Positions 12,241 to 27,120 of a stretch of DNA of 64,000 nt are shown piece by piece. Source of the stretch: Imbricaverruca yamaguchii (taxonomy: Eukaryota; Arthropoda; Thecostraca; Neoverrucidae); assembly GCA_034440575.1 (NCBI GenBank), contig JAOTOL010001621.1, positions 486,001 through 550,000 of the forward strand. The letters run 5' to 3'. The stretch's first letter is position 1. Each line of letters begins with the position of its first letter. The notes under the pieces were generated by a model. It saw nothing but the letters and a program-made list of their open reading frames with translations, ran no database searches and was not told the origin of the DNA. A program made the translations under genes and the position numbers.

Positions 12241-13716
12241 GACCTTCTGCACTTCCATCTCGGATGGCCTGCACTCTTATTTCGATCCTCGAACCTCCTC
12301 TAACATCCATCGTCTAATCTCAAATGCTGTGTATCCACGTGTAAGACAATTCATTGTTAGGGATTATATAAGAATCATATATCTGAAAAGATCACGCACT
12401 GCTATTATTAAAAACCTCACCAATACAATTTGCTTTCCTGCCTCCTCATTCATCGAAGTCATATTGAGTCACCCAAAATGATCAGTTTGATGTGACCATA
12501 TCCACAGCCGTTTGCTTTCCGACCAGTGTTCATGTTATCTTTCAATAGTCACTGCACAATATTGCATCGGCTTTGACGGTGGTACATTCTTTCAGAAGAG
12601 TACAAAGGTGTCGACTGTCACGACCCCTCGAAATGTACCTTCATCCTGTCGCGCCATATCACCTGAGCTGATGGCACCCTCATGGTGATATCTTGCACCT
12701 GTGCTTGCGTTTTTGATTAGCAGATATATTGTATGTACAAGTATTGGAACGTTTGCCAGGCATGGTGTAGTGGTTGCTTCTGGTTCTAAGCACATTTTGT
12801 GACATTCAAAAGAGTGTCACACGTGTCACACCAGTCAATGGCCAGCTCTGCTGAATCCTATATGGACAGTTGGAACGGCGCTGTGACAAGGTTGACGATT
12901 TTTGTTGTGGGGGTATCTTCAAAACTATCTACAAAACTAGCGACCATCGATTTGATAGCGTAGTAGAAGCGTTGTGAGAAACGTGTGGAGTATGAGCTGA
13001 CAATTTTGCATTCCAGAGATACGGGGTTGAATTCTCCTCGGTTTCCGCACTTCCCGCGAGGGTGATTGACAGGCGACACCATGTGGCTCAGCTGTTGAGT
13101 GCGTCGTGAATCCCAAACCAACAGTGTGGAAAATTAGCCATTTCTGCACAGCTACCCTTTTCCGTTCCAACCTGGTTTACTTTTTTAACCCTGTCACATA
13201 TCCTGGATGATGAGCTGATGAGGTGCATTCTTTTAGGTGAGCGTCAGTTACGCCAATCCACCTCCCACAGGCGTGCTCACTTTCTTGGTACGCACCGCTT
13301 ATGATAAGTTTAAATCCATTCGGAACTCTACAATTTTTGTTTTCACCCCCTTCCTCTCCAGCAACATACTGTCTTCTCATATAATCAGCATATATAGCAT
13401 ACATATATAGCAAGCGCTCTTGTCCGCAACGTGCGTGGGCCTGTCCTTTCACGGAATCCTAGCCAACACCCTTCTCTGCACTGGCAGCGGCATCAAACAG
13501 ATGCGGAATGACGGGCCTATGCCAGCTGTCCACGGCCCGCCATACCTATCTCATCGAGGACACGGCCAGCACCGTTGTTCGTCCATCATACGGCGAACAG
13601 ACCGTACCCCGTGCCACATCGTCGGCGTCGGCGAACCGACGGCCGGCCGCGTCGACGGAGAACTGGCATCGGTGTTCACTGCGAGACATTCGCGAACGGC
13701 ACCGGCCCCGAAGTGA
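12241..13716. other. Stretch without a recognisable gene
   Basis: 12241-13495 is AT-rich with short frames only. 13496-13716 is GC-rich and open in all three plus frames, with no recognised domain. It abuts the repeat element starting at 13717 and may be its flank or an exon relic. Confidence 0.4.
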
Positions 13717-14605
13717 TTCTAGGACAAATGTACGTAAGGAGAAATGTACGCATGACAGATGTGCGTAAGCAAATGTACGTATGACAATTATACGTAAACG
13801 TAAATGCACGCATGGCTAATGTACGTAAGCGCAAATGTACGTATGCGCAAGAGTACGTATGCGCGAATGTACGTAAGCGCAAATATACGTATGCGGAAAA
13901 GTACTTTAGCGAAAAGGTACGTATGCGAAAATGTGTGTCAGCGCAAATGTACGTATACGCAAAAGTACGTTAGCGCAAATGTACGTATGCGTAAATGTAC
14001 GTAACTGCAAGTGGACGTAAGCTCAAAAGCGATTCTAAGACAAATGCACGGAAGGACAAATGCACGTATGGTAGATGTACGTACGCAAATATACGTAAGG
14101 AATTGTATGTATGCGCTAAAGTACGTATGACAGATGTACGTAGACGCATATGCACATGAGCACAAAGGTACGTACGGCAATTGCAGGCATAGCAAATGCA
14201 CGCATGACAAGTGTACGTAAGCAAATGTACTTAAACGTAAATGTACTCAAACGCAAATGTACGTAAGCGCGGAAATAAGTATGCGCGTTTAAGTATCGCC
14301 AACAGACTTGTAAAATATTCAACAGCGCCAGGTACTTTTAGTAAAAATTCCAATGTCAACGATATTGAATACACAGATACAAAAACCACCCGAAAATATT
14401 TGGCCGCAATGATAGCATACCGGTATATAAAATAGGACGCAGGATACGAATCTAAATGTGACGCAACGCTACCGCCACCTTAGATAAACTGAAATGAGGT
14501 GCGCATGTTTTGATAGCAGTGAATACCACGTTCGGCGAAGCACAAGGGTTGTCGATACCTATCCGTGTACATTTCGCAAATGTCAAGTTTCCTGTTACTT
14601 TAAGC
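13717..14605 (+). mobile_element. Unclassified TACGTA-repeat element, copy 1
   Basis: The element has two parts. 13717-14280 is a diverged tandem array built on AAATGTACGTAAGCGC, in which nearly every unit contains the palindrome TACGTA. 14281-14605 is a unique core. The core and the inner half of the array recur at 23480-24122 in opposite orientation at high similarity (shared landmarks: GCGGAAATAAGTATGCGCG, AACAGCGCCAGGTACTTTTA, CGGCCAAATATTTTCGGG in reverse, CACAAGGGNTGTCGATACC). The marker GATTCTAGGACAAATG at 13717 recurs as GATTCTAAGACAAATG at 14031, which suggests an internal higher-order duplication of about 315 bp. No protein-coding frame, no clear terminal inverted repeat and no target duplication were found. 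Superfamily unknown. Confidence 0.8.
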
Positions 14606-18005
<3,400 letters not shown>

Positions 18006-18018
18006 ACCCTGAGTATGA
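18006..18018. repeat. Target-site duplication (left) of SINE copy 1
   Basis: ACCCTGAGTATGA, identical to 18206-18218 on the far side of the SINE. Confidence 0.95.
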
Positions 18019-18205
18019 GGGGCGGGGATGGCCGAGTGGTTAAGGCGTCGGGCTGTGGGTACCAAAAGTCCCGGGTTCGACTCTAGCGCCACTCAGGACA
18101 TTTCCCAATCACGCGGCCCACCGGCGAAACAGTGTGGGCGGTGCCATTAGCCGTGAATGTGCATAAAATGTGTCGTGAACCAACCAATAAACAAACAATC
18201 AAACT
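18019..18205 (+). mobile_element. tRNA-derived SINE, Leu/Ser-like head, 187 bp
   Basis: The head reads like a tRNA gene. It carries an A box TGGCCGAGTGG at 18029-18039, which is typical of tRNA-Leu/Ser-type sequences, and a B box GGTTCGACTC at 18074-18083. These are the internal RNA polymerase III promoter elements. A tRNA-unrelated body of about 90 bp follows, with CCGGCGAAACAGTG, and then a tail GTCGTGAACCAACC plus (AATAAACA)-like repeats. A perfect 13-bp duplication flanks it (18006-18018 and 18206-18218), diagnostic of LINE-mediated insertion. Perfect target-site copies suggest a fairly recent insertion. It is not a functional tRNA gene, since acceptor-stem pairing and a clean anticodon arm are lacking. 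Confidence 0.93.
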
Positions 18206-18218
18206 ACCCTGAGTATGA
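18206..18218. repeat. Target-site duplication (right) of SINE copy 1
   Basis: ACCCTGAGTATGA, identical to 18006-18018. Confidence 0.95.
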
Positions 18219-18330
18219 TTTACTATTTTGGTTTCTGTGAGTACTTTAGGTCGCGAAGTACAATTTTGGTACCATACAAGCCTTGATACATTGTAAAAGC
18301 TATAAAACAGGGGTATCGAAATAGGCTTAA

Positions 18331-18834
18331 CCTACTTAGCGTACACTATTTTCTCCTAACCTCAGATCACTTCAAGAAGGTGCAGTAAATTGGATTAGGA
18401 AATTCCCCTGATGCTTCTGCATACATATCAAGATAACAATTTGGGTTGAAGAGTATACACATTGCAACAATGCTAAAATTGGCCCAAAATGGGCCCAAAA
18501 TGGACCGCGGACTGAGATCACTGACCTAATCTCAAACAAAACTCCGAGAAATACGGTTTGTAGCACTGCTCAGATGTACCCATTTGCCAAGTTGCATTTC
18601 AAATATATTTTAATTTGCATGAGCGAATTGGTCTCGAAACATTTTCGTAGGTGGTCCTTGTTTACCTCAACTAGCACAATGACCTCACATGGCCTGAAGT
18701 TGAAACTGCCAGGTCAGACGCAAAAAAAAGATCAAAGAAGATGTGCTGAATATTTCGCGGCGCTGCACGCCGCCGTTTTCCCGCTGTCGTAGAAAAACCT
18801 CAACGGGGGGCACTCAAAGACCCACCCGAGAGGG
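18331..18834. mobile_element. TTAA-flanked non-autonomous element, copy 1 (left end uncertain)
   Basis: Homologous along its length to 59819-60669 and, in its right part, to 22366-23157. Shared landmarks are a TTCTGCATACAT / TTCCGCATGCAT block, CGTAGGTGGTCCTTGTTTACC, a TTCGCGGCGCTGCACGCCGC palindromic patch, and a right end AGACCCACCCGAGAGGG directly followed by TTAA (18835-18838). A TTAA at 18327-18330 could be the left boundary but shows only a weak inverted match (CCTACTTAGC). No coding frame. TTAA plus CCC ends fit a piggyBac-type non-autonomous transposon. Confidence 0.65.
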
Positions 18835-18838
18835 TTAA

Positions 18839-21069
18839 GCAGGGAAAAATCACCTTAAATATATACGGGAGACAGTCTTATGTGCCATGCAGTTTCGCAT
18901 CTGGTTCAATCTTCAACAAGAACAGCTGCGCACAATCCAAGCTGCTACGATTCTTTGCTATGCACTGAACAAGCAAGCACCTTTGCTCGCGGTAAGGAGG
19001 AAGAGCGGACCCAGAAGCGGCACCACCAACCGAGGTCGGAGGGAGGACGACGAGGTGTTTTTTTTCCAATTCTTCGCATGCTGGACCATAGATCCAGTGT
19101 TCAGTTTCTAGCTTCTAGATGCTTCTCTCCCTCGTGATGGCTACCCCATGGGTGCATCATTCCCCACTGAGTCCGTGACTGATTCCTGTGATGATCACAC
19201 CTAGGGTGCATTATACGTCACTGAGTCTGTGACTGATTAGACACGTTTGCATCCGGCCGAATGTCATGTCTTGTGACATCTTGCTACTTTACCACACGGT
19301 TTCGGCCGGCAAATCACACATCATCTTCAGCCGAGATCGTAGACAAGTTCAAGGGCAGTTCCGAGGGAGGGGCAATACGGGCATGCCCGTTCCCTTCCAA
19401 AGAGACCAATCTAGATAGCAACTAAAATTCGGTCAGATCACACCGTATGGTCAGGTGAAGTAAGGTGAAACTTGAATATTTGGTTTGGGCGGAAGAAAAA
19501 AAAACGCGAGGTGACCGAACCAATTGGTTTGACCTTTGACCATGAAGAGTAATTCGATTGCTCAACTTTCGGATAGCGCACAACAGGCCACGTCGAATGA
19601 CGTCGAATTTGATGGAAATCGAAGCTATAGCGATGGAACCTTGCATTTGGTCTCTATATTTTCAATAATGTCACCTAATAAATCAAACAAATCTTGATCT
19701 TGGCTTCATCTTCACATGTTCTCGTTTGAAACATTGCACGAGGGTTCAATACAGGCTATAGCTCGATAATATATTTTGGCAGGTTTGGGTGAAAGCGAAA
19801 AAATGTAAGGCGACCAAAAAAATGGGTTACGTTGTACTTTGACTATTCAGGTGGTCATGTGGTACCTATGTAGTTGTCTCCAGCATGTTCCGTACAGGCA
19901 TGTGTGGTAATTGATTCGAAAGAACATAAGCCCGTTGCTGAATGCGAACACGAATAGGCATGCGTCTCTCGCAAACTCATCACTGAATACGAATATGAAT
20001 ACGATGTAAACTTGACGCACGTGCTTTAGACTGCTCAGGGCGTCCCTCCATGGATTTCAAGATGCCCAAGGACACCCAGCATCACGTTTATAGTTACGAT
20101 ATATTGATATATACGCAGGGTAAGGCAGCAAAAAAAGCGTACAAAGCCTTGCGATAATGCAAATATGGTACTATACAAAGCACATTTATCAATCCAAGCG
20201 AAAACACAAGATGGAAGACGCTCATGTTATTCACGAATAGTCTGGAAGCAGAAATTTGTACCGATTGGCGATCTTCCGCTCGGATATTTTGTGACGACAA
20301 ATAGCTTGCGAAGCCCGCTGATTTGCTATATCAGCTTTTAGCATTTTTGGTGATTATCTTCCTTATATATTTTCACTTCATGAAACATCAAATGATTGGG
20401 AGTTTTTTTTCGGCTGTCATAGTGTTTCAATAGCTGAGTCTTGGGGAACGCCAAAAAAAAACTGAGGAGGACAAACCGCCACTTTAAAAAAGATGGAAGG
20501 GACATGTTCCCACAGCGTCTAAATATTGCACCGATTATCGCGATGCCACCCTACGCACTTCGATATTTATCTTTCTTATCGATTTCAGGTCATTGAGAGC
20601 TACTGCAGTGTTAGGATCATGCTGCATCAACTGACGGACGATATTTGAAGGAAAGTCTCAAGGGCGCTCGGCATGTTTGAGGGGTGCACAGGCAATTCTA
20701 AAACAATATAATTATCCACGATGCCTATTGCGAGGCAGCATCCAACAACACCTTGCGTTTTTGTTTTGTTTGTTTGGCATACCGAGGAATGCTAAAAAAC
20801 GCACGCATATATCGGTTCACATCCAATAAATTCAAGAAGAAAATAAACTTTACAGCACATATGGTAAGCATGTGCAGTGAAGGCCGGCGGTTAGTAGCCA
20901 AGGTGTCAAGGTGTAACCGCTACTCAAGGTGAGTGAAAAGCCGGCGGTTAGTCGCCTCACTCCGACAATCCACGTGCGCTCCCCGTCACATGTCGCCACA
21001 CACACTGCACCGAACACGAGAGGCATAATGGTCGGTTGCAGAGCCGCCGGGGTACACGCCAACACGTTC
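18839..21069. other. Stretch without a recognisable gene
   Basis: Includes two related A-rich segments (about 19480-19545 and 19785-19850, sharing TTTGGGYGRAAG and GCGACC/GTGACCRAA) that look like diverged copies of a roughly 310-bp unit. At 20926-20934 CAAGGTGAGTG is a good splice-donor match but no exon frame can be assigned. Otherwise unremarkable. Confidence 0.4.
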
Positions 21070-21505
21070 CAGACGTGTGCGCTGGCCGTACCAGCCGTAC
21101 CAGACGTGTGCGCTGGCCGTACCAGCCGTACCAGACGTGTGCGCTGGCCGTACCAGCCGTACCAGACGTGTGCGCTGGCCGTACCGGCCGTACCAGACGT
21201 GTGCGCTGGCCGTACCAGCCGTACCAGACGTGTGCGCTGGCCGTACCAGCCGTACCAGACGTGTGCGCTGGCCGTACCGGCCGTACCAGACGTGTGCACA
21301 GGCCGTACCAGCCGTACCAGATGTGCGCTGGCCGTTCCAGCCGTACCAGACGTGTGCGCTGGCCGTACCGGCCGTACCAGACGTGTGCGCTGGCCGTACC
21401 GGCCGTACCAGACGTGTGCGCTGGCCGTACCGGCCGTACCAGACGTGTGCGCTGGCCGTACCAGCCGTACCAGACGTGTGCGCTGGCCGTACCAGCCGTA
21501 CCAGC
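21070..21505. repeat. 31-bp GC-rich minisatellite
   Basis: Fourteen near-identical copies of a 31-bp unit that combines CAGACGTGTGCGCTGGCC with two GTACCAGCC-type words. Variants alternate CCGTACCAGCC with CCGTACCGGCC. The 31-bp period moves the frame each copy, so all six frames give long repeated peptides of period 31 residues. None of these is a credible protein. Confidence 0.96.
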
Positions 21506-22320
21506 CGCAGACAGCTGCGGCGGTCCGGCTGCACTGCAGTCAGCTCCGCTACCAACCACAAACTGGTGCCGCCGTCCAGAGCCCAGGTCACCTGCAGCAG
21601 TCGAGATGATCGTCAGGCACCGCCCGGGAGCAGCAATGGTCCACAGGGGGGATCGCGCTTCACCAATCCATCACGTCATTCTCTTTTCCCAATGGAGTAG
21701 AATGCGACGCACTGAGCAAACACCTGAAGTGCAGATCTGACTTGGAACGTAGGCGTTGCTTTTGCGGTACCCAAGCGTGTGCAACCCCCAAGCAAGCCCG
21801 TGGCCAGTACTAGGCGAGTTTTACTACGGCGGAAACTCCTCCAGCACCGAGAAGGGAGATTGTCGCCCTGGCGCCAGCGAATCCCCGGAAGATCCGCCAC
21901 TCCCTACTCCTCCGGGAGTACCTGGAGGGCCTAGATCTGCAAGAGGAAATCTGAAACGAAAAGCCCGGATCCAACCGCAGCAAAACAGTCTATCACTGCA
22001 GCAAATCCAGGCCCCCAACCCAATCCAAACCAGTTGGTGAGCTGAAGGCGCGAGTGATTACCGAAACGCCTGAAAGCCCAACAACTATCCGACTGACTGC
22101 TGAGCTTAGTTTCATTAACAAACTAAGGGATCGTACGCAAGGGAACTATTCTAAATGATGTCCAAGGTTCGTATTGTTTCCAGAGGTTTCTTCAATTGGC
22201 GCTTTAATAAAGAATTGAGGATCCGAAGATATAGAGCAGAAATATATTCTCTGTTCTTGCATAGCTTAGGGGTATAATACGGGAGGCATGTTGCCTTTAC
22301 CCTCTTCGAGCAAACCGTAC
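21506..22320. other. GC-rich segment with open frames, not identified
   Basis: A plus frame at 21756-22040 reads a proline/serine-rich peptide (SESPEDPPLPTPPGVPGGP). A second, offset frame at about 21955-22157 ends GELKARVITETPESPTTIRL and then LTAELSFINKLRDRTQ before a stop. These read like protein but match nothing I recognise, and a stop separates them from upstream sequence. They may be pieces of a retroelement ORF1 or an exon relic. Confidence 0.25.
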
Positions 22321-22323
22321 CAC

Positions 22324-22365
22324 TGCAGTGGTGTACCGTAACACGGCAGTGCACTGCCGTGTTAA
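22324..22365. repeat. Two adjacent perfect palindromes
   Basis: CCACTGCAGTGG at about 22320-22331 is followed ten bases later by a 24-base perfect palindrome (22340-22363) centred on AGTGCACT with arms AACACGGC / GCCGTGTT. The second abuts the TTAA at 22362-22365, where the TTAA-flanked element begins. Both can form hairpins or cruciforms. Confidence 0.8.
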
Positions 22366-23157
22366 CCCGCGCCGTCTTTCCGGTAAGATCCTGACACCCC
22401 GTCTCGGGGGGGGGTTAGTAACCCCCTCTAAAATTCAAACTAAGCATCGCACGAAAACGAAAGAGGTGTCATCGGAAAGCGCTCGACGATTAGGGTCCGG
22501 GTCCATCCCAAAAAGTGACGTCACCAGGGGGGCTAGATTTTCTCGACTTTTCACGACTTACATTATGTGCTTAGCCTGGTGAGTTCATTTTTGGGATATA
22601 TGGAAAAACAAAATTTATTTGGAATGAGAATGGGACAGCGAAACCAGCCAGCGCCATATTTTTCGCCTACCCAAGTTTTGTTTTTTGAAATTCCAAAATT
22701 TGGAGTTTTCAAGTTTTCTTTAATTTTCCTTTTTCGATGGATAGAGCAGACCGTGAAACGTTGTTGAAAGTCAACTTGCCCTAATAAAAAATGCTTACTT
22801 TAGCCAGAATCCTCTATTTGAACAGCAATTGGCAAGTATGCAAAATTTATATGGAGTCAAAAACGGAAAAAATCCACTGATGCGTTTTGTTAAATCCCTA
22901 AAGCAAACACTGAAAGTTTCATTAAAATATCTGTATCTGTTAAAGCGTGACGACTGGTTGAACTTTTTTGGAGGTGACCTCACTTGACCTTGACTAGCTC
23001 GTTGACCCTATATAACCTGACTTCAAAATTTTGAAACAGGATGCCAAATTGATGTGGGAAAAGCTATGAAAAATTTGGGCGCGCTGCCGCGCGCCGTTCG
23101 TCCACTATCCCCGAAGAACCTGAGGGGGCGGTTAGAGACCCCCCGAGACGGGACGGG
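22366..23157. mobile_element. TTAA-flanked non-autonomous element, copy 2 (both ends defined)
   Basis: Bounded by TTAA at 22362-22365 and 23158-23161. Inverted ends: the left side starts CCCGCGCCGTC and carries CCCGTCTCGGGGGG about 30 bases in. The reverse complement of the right side starts CCCGTCCCGTCTCGGGGGG. The right part carries a GC palindromic patch (GGGCGCGCTGCCGCGCGCC) also present in the other two copies. Length 792 bp with no credible frame. CCC ends and a TTAA target are hallmarks of the piggyBac superfamily, so this is probably a MITE-like derivative. Its termini differ from those of the piggyBac element at 31283-34740, so another transposase would be its source. Confidence 0.8.
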
Positions 23158-23479
23158 TTAATTTGCTCAGTTGGTTGCTTACGGTTTCACATAACACTCC
23201 TTCCGCAGTCACTGTGAAAATGCAAAATATTGATGGGTTTGCAAATTTATTCGAAACAAATTTGAAAAGTTGTAGATACCGTCAAGATAAAGTAATATAA
23301 AACGGCTCCAGTATACTTCCTTGTGGGACAGTACGACGCATGTAATGCATATCCTAAAGGAATTCATCACCATTGGTATTTGCAACTTTCACCCTTTTGA
23401 TCCTGTTTCAGAGAAAATTTCTGATTAAATGTAATGGCATGTCCTTATTACTTTTCTAACCTTTTAAACCTTTAAAAGT

Positions 23480-24122
23480 AACATCAAACTTGACATTTGC
23501 GAAACGTACACGGATAGGTATCGACAGCCCTTGTGCTTCGCGCCGAACGTGGTATTCACTGCTATCAAAACATGCGCACCTCATTTCAGTTTATCTAAGG
23601 TGGCGGTAGCGTTGCGTCGTATTTGGATTCGTATCCTGCGTCCTACTTTATATACCGGTATGCTATCATTGCGGCCAAATATTTTCGGGTGGTTTTTTGT
23701 ATGTGTGTATTCAATATCGTTGACATTGGAATTTTTACTAAAAGTACCTGGCGCTGTTGAATATTTGAAAATTATGTTGGCAACACTTAAACGCGCATAC
23801 TTATTTCCGCGCTTACGTACATCTGCTCTTACGTACATTTGCGTTTGAGTACATTTACGTTTAAGTACATTTGCTTACGTACACTTGTCATACGTGCATT
23901 TCCTCTTGCGTGCATTTGCCATGCCTGCAATTGCCGTACGTACCTTTGTGCTCATGTACATATGCGTCTACGTACATCTGTCATACGTACTTTAGCGCAT
24001 ACGTACAATTCCTTACGTATATTTGCGTACGTACATCTACCATACGTGCATTTGTCCTTCCGTACATTTGTCTTAGAATCGCTTTTGAGCTTACGTCCAC
24101 TTGCAGTTACGTACATTTACGT
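23480..24122 (-). mobile_element. Unclassified TACGTA-repeat element, copy 2 (inverted)
   Basis: Reverse-orientation partner of 13717-14605. The core (23480-23800) comes first, followed by a TACGTA array (23805-24122) with units such as CGTACATTTGC. Order, array variants and core match copy 1. The array stops abruptly at TTACGTACATTTACGT before GCCGTTCGAGG, while copy 1 continues a further 270 bp, so copy 2 is truncated or the arrays differ in length. The two copies form an inverted repeat with about 8.9 kb between them. Confidence 0.8.
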
Positions 24123-24560
24123 GCCGTTCGAGGATTTCCTCATGCTAGCTCAGCTTCGAGCTACATCGGGACATGTTGAACACAAAGCGTTTCCATTGTT
24201 TGCTGAAATTAAAGAAATGTGCGACATTGTGGGGTAGGAGTAAGTATCTACCTGCTCAGGTAGATTGGTGTGAAAGGTGATAAATGCTGGAATGGAAGAT
24301 TGCACTGAAGGTGTTCGGGACCTGTCGGCGCAAAGACACTCAGTTTGATGTGGCACTCAGTCACCTCTGTAATTACTACCCATTCATTCACCAGCTGATT
24401 CAGAAGGGTCATCTCAGCCATCTCCAAGAGCCAACAACTTGCTTTGGAACACAATTTGTATATGGTTACAATTGATGGAAATCTAGAAACATTTTATGCG
24501 AAATCAAAGAGTTAAAAACTTGTTATTGAAGAAGACAGCCCACGGACGCCCGCGGACTCT
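24123..24560. other. Stretch without a recognisable gene
   Basis: Short opposed frames only. No motif recognised. Confidence 0.4.
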
Positions 24561-24589
24561 ACGTGGGCGTGGCGATCAGACGCGCTGTT

Positions 24590-24700
24590 CTCAGAGCAAG
24601 GCAAACTGACACTAGAGGGCGCGAAGTTCACCAGTTTATTTTGGACCACAACTTAGTACCTCTCAACACCGGGGCCGCCACCCGCTACCGCAGCGGGGCG
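24590..24700 (+). pseudogene. LINE copy A: endonuclease-domain fragment
   Basis: Translation gives TDTRGREVHQFILDHNLVPL followed by NTGAATRYRSG. This matches the RGR.L..FI..H.L..LNTG..TRY segment of the APE-like endonuclease of LINE ORF2 proteins. The frame then degenerates. About 290 bp later the RNase H domain of the same family appears, so most of ORF2 (the reverse transcriptase) is deleted. The stretch between (24700-24980) contains TATTTAAGG and AATTAAA-like signals but no clear element. Confidence 0.65.
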
Positions 24701-24984
24701 CTCGCCGGTCGACTGCTGCGCGCCAGTGCCGCCATCTATTGGACGATGTGATGTATTTAAGGTTCGCCCTTTGACGTAAGACCACGTCAATTAAAGCTTG
24801 TTTCTTTGCTTATCTGCAATGCTCTGTGTCCAATAGCCCTGACATAATAGCCGTCTACTTCACTTAACTGACTGATCTGTACGCTGTCACAAATGCATGT
24901 ACCTTTATATATATATTCGTTCTTCAATGTATTAACTCGATGCAACTGCTCATGAGATCTTTACTTTTACACAGAAATTCGCCA

Positions 24985-25590
24985 GAAATCAGCGATGGAT
25001 CGAAACACGATAGACCAAGGCAGGCATCGGCATCACTGGACCAGGCCTTCGACTTTCAAAATATCTACCGGATAACTTTTCCATCTTCTACGCTGAAGTC
25101 GTGGTCATTCTGGCCGCCATCTCCACTCTCATGAGGCGCAAAGCCAGAAACGTGGTGATTTGCTCAGACTCCAAATCCGTCCCACAGTCAATTAGCAACA
25201 CCCACAACTGTCCGCATCACATCATTGATCGAATCCATCGGATCGTGGCCCATGACGTAAACATGGACTTTACCCTCGGTAGACGATTGCAAAGCACTCC
25301 TACAACACCACATTCGCCAACACCAGCAGAATACATGGACACAACACAACACGACACAAAACAAATCCAACCACACCCACGCAGACAAACCAACAGTAGG
25401 CGCATGGAACTCATCAAATAAATATCACCGGAAAAAGAGATCATCCTCACTAGACCCTGATTTGGTTGCACAAGGCTAACAAATCCCCAATTAGAGGGTG
25501 ACCAATGCACATCACGTCACTGCAACGTCTGCAATGCCACGCCGAGCATAGGGCACATCCTGCTATACTGTAGCAAATAGTAAATTCTGC
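24985..25590 (+). pseudogene. LINE copy A: RNase H domain and C-terminal zinc knuckle
   Basis: SDGSKH at about 24990-25007 is the first RNase H aspartate motif. In a shifted frame follow AGIGITGPGLRLS and IFYAEVVVILAAISTLM (helix with the glutamate), then VVICSDSKSVPQSI (the third catalytic region, 25155-25190). At 25510-25575 CNVCNATPSIGHILLYC gives the CX2CX7HX4C knuckle found at the end of I/Jockey-like LINE ORF2. Frameshifts separate the blocks, so the copy is dead. Its C-terminal block is shared with the minus-strand copies at 28030-28065 and 45889-45920. A cellular RNase H is unlikely given the knuckle and 3' tail. Confidence 0.8.
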
Positions 25591-26445
25591 TAGACTGCAG
25601 TAGCTTTAGCTCTCAAACACAGCCACTTAAGGCATTCTGCCAAAGACAGGGCATCACCCTAACGCTTCCGTCGCTTCTCGGAGACAAGCAACCAGAACTT
25701 CTTCAAATGTTATTTGAATACCTGTATGCCACAAATCTGCCTGGAGCACTGCAAGCACCACACCACCAACTCTCACATCAACCCGCAATGCATGCTCGCG
25801 AAGCACTCGTAGGAAACACGTAAATAGCCATCCCGAATGGCGTCGGATGTACATGAGCCGATTTGCCTCCCAGTTAGAAACAAATGGCTTCCTAGTGGTG
25901 CATTCGGACATAGATGAGCCGGCTTGCTTTAGGAAACACATAAAAACACCGTACTAGCCAAACTGACACCCGTACATGCATGCTTAGACTAACCCGCTAC
26001 TAACAACTAATGTGTGGCAGCGGGCGTGATGGGCGGTGTGGACAATTGCCTCCTTGTCCGCACGGTAAAGATTCCTCGGCGCTCTTCGGCAAGAATAGGC
26101 TAACACCGACACCATGGCAAAATCCAGTTTCTTGCCAATCTCAACCACCACCCACCACCTCACCCACTCCCACGCCGCCCAAACTACAAATCATTTTGAA
26201 AAGGAGTAAAGTAAAAATGAAAACCATTTAGAAATCCGAGTTGTCTCCAACTCCGCCCCGCCTTCAGCACCCAAAAAACCCACACAAACTAACGTAAAAT
26301 TCCGTTAACGCAAATACCCACTTGCCTGCACCTTAATTGCAAACACTTGCCTTATTAGACAGGCATGTAACATACTCAATTTAAATGCGGCGTAAATGAC
26401 CTTTATGGTCCGGCACGCCTCTAAAAATCGTTCCCGCCCCCTCCA
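25591..26445 (+). repeat. LINE copy A: 3' untranslated region
   Basis: From the knuckle to the conserved block GCGTAAATGACCTTTATGG then TCCGGCACGCCTCTAAAAATCG at 26376-26430. No poly(A) is evident after it. The length of this tail suggests that small insertions or part of a second copy are included. Confidence 0.55.
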
Positions 26446-26519
26446 GAAGCAAGCGGCAATTTATGTGTATAAGTAAAGATCTCGCGGACAGCTATACCGA
26501 GCTAACACATTAAAGTGCG

Positions 26520-26578
26520 AATATGTATATATAAGGACACATGCATTTGCGAAAGCATTCAGATCAGTCAGGTAAGTG
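26520..26578 (+). promoter_or_regulatory. Possible core promoter with short leader exon
   Basis: TATATAAG at 26528-26535, an arthropod-type initiator TCAGTC at 26564-26569 (A at 26566), and a perfect donor CAGGTAAGT directly downstream (exon end 26571). The TATA-to-initiator distance of about 36 bp is longer than the usual 30, which weakens the case. It might equally be chance or part of a retroelement. Confidence 0.2.
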
Positions 26579-27120
26579 AAGTAGACAGCTATGTATGAGG
26601 TGAACTGACATGAAGACTTTAGGTATATTTAACTAGCAACTGCACTTGATAAGAATTTTATATTGTCATTGTTAACCATGAAGAAAGAACATATAAATAT
26701 GACCACAAATCGATGAAAAGTTACATACAAGAAATTCACATTTGATACTGAACGCCCGAACGCTGTCTCCAGTCTATGTAATGCATGTTGATATGACCGG
26801 AGCAATGATTCCCGACCTGAGTGTGTTTCTGTGTGTCTTGCCCACAAATAATTATATTACTAATATATCAATAGTTCGCTATCGCCATCAGTGTGTGGGT
26901 AAGCTCGTAGAACATTGGCACCAACACTAATTTGAACAAGCCAGAGGAGATCCTGAGGCATGGGCATTGTGCCAGCGAGCGGGACGAGCCACTCGTTTGT
27001 TTCGGGCCCTGTCGGATGCTGACGTATGCCTGCACCAAGCGGCAAGCTGTGCCACGCGGCTAACACATCTAATCGTAGTTCGCTATTATTACGAGAGATG
27101 GCAGGTGTGTAACCATACGT
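26579..27120. other. Stretch without a recognisable gene
   Basis: AT-rich up to about 26940. Then a more GC-balanced stretch (26940-27120) may be the distal tail of LINE copy B. No motif. Confidence 0.35.

Noticed and set aside
13420..13809. Protein-coding exon with several open frames
   Set aside because: Open in all three plus frames because of GC-rich composition. No peptide looks conserved.
18019..18095. tRNA-Leu or tRNA-Ser gene
   Set aside because: It has A and B boxes but no proper acceptor stem. It continues into a SINE body and tail and is flanked by target duplications.
20850..21740. Five overlapping frames of about 150-230 codons on both strands
   Set aside because: All arise from the 31-bp minisatellite, whose unit has no stop codon in any frame.
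24700..24860. Solo LTR (TATTTAAGG, AATTAAA, CTGTGTCC-like words)
   Set aside because: No TG...CA boundaries with a target duplication, no second LTR and no primer-binding site.
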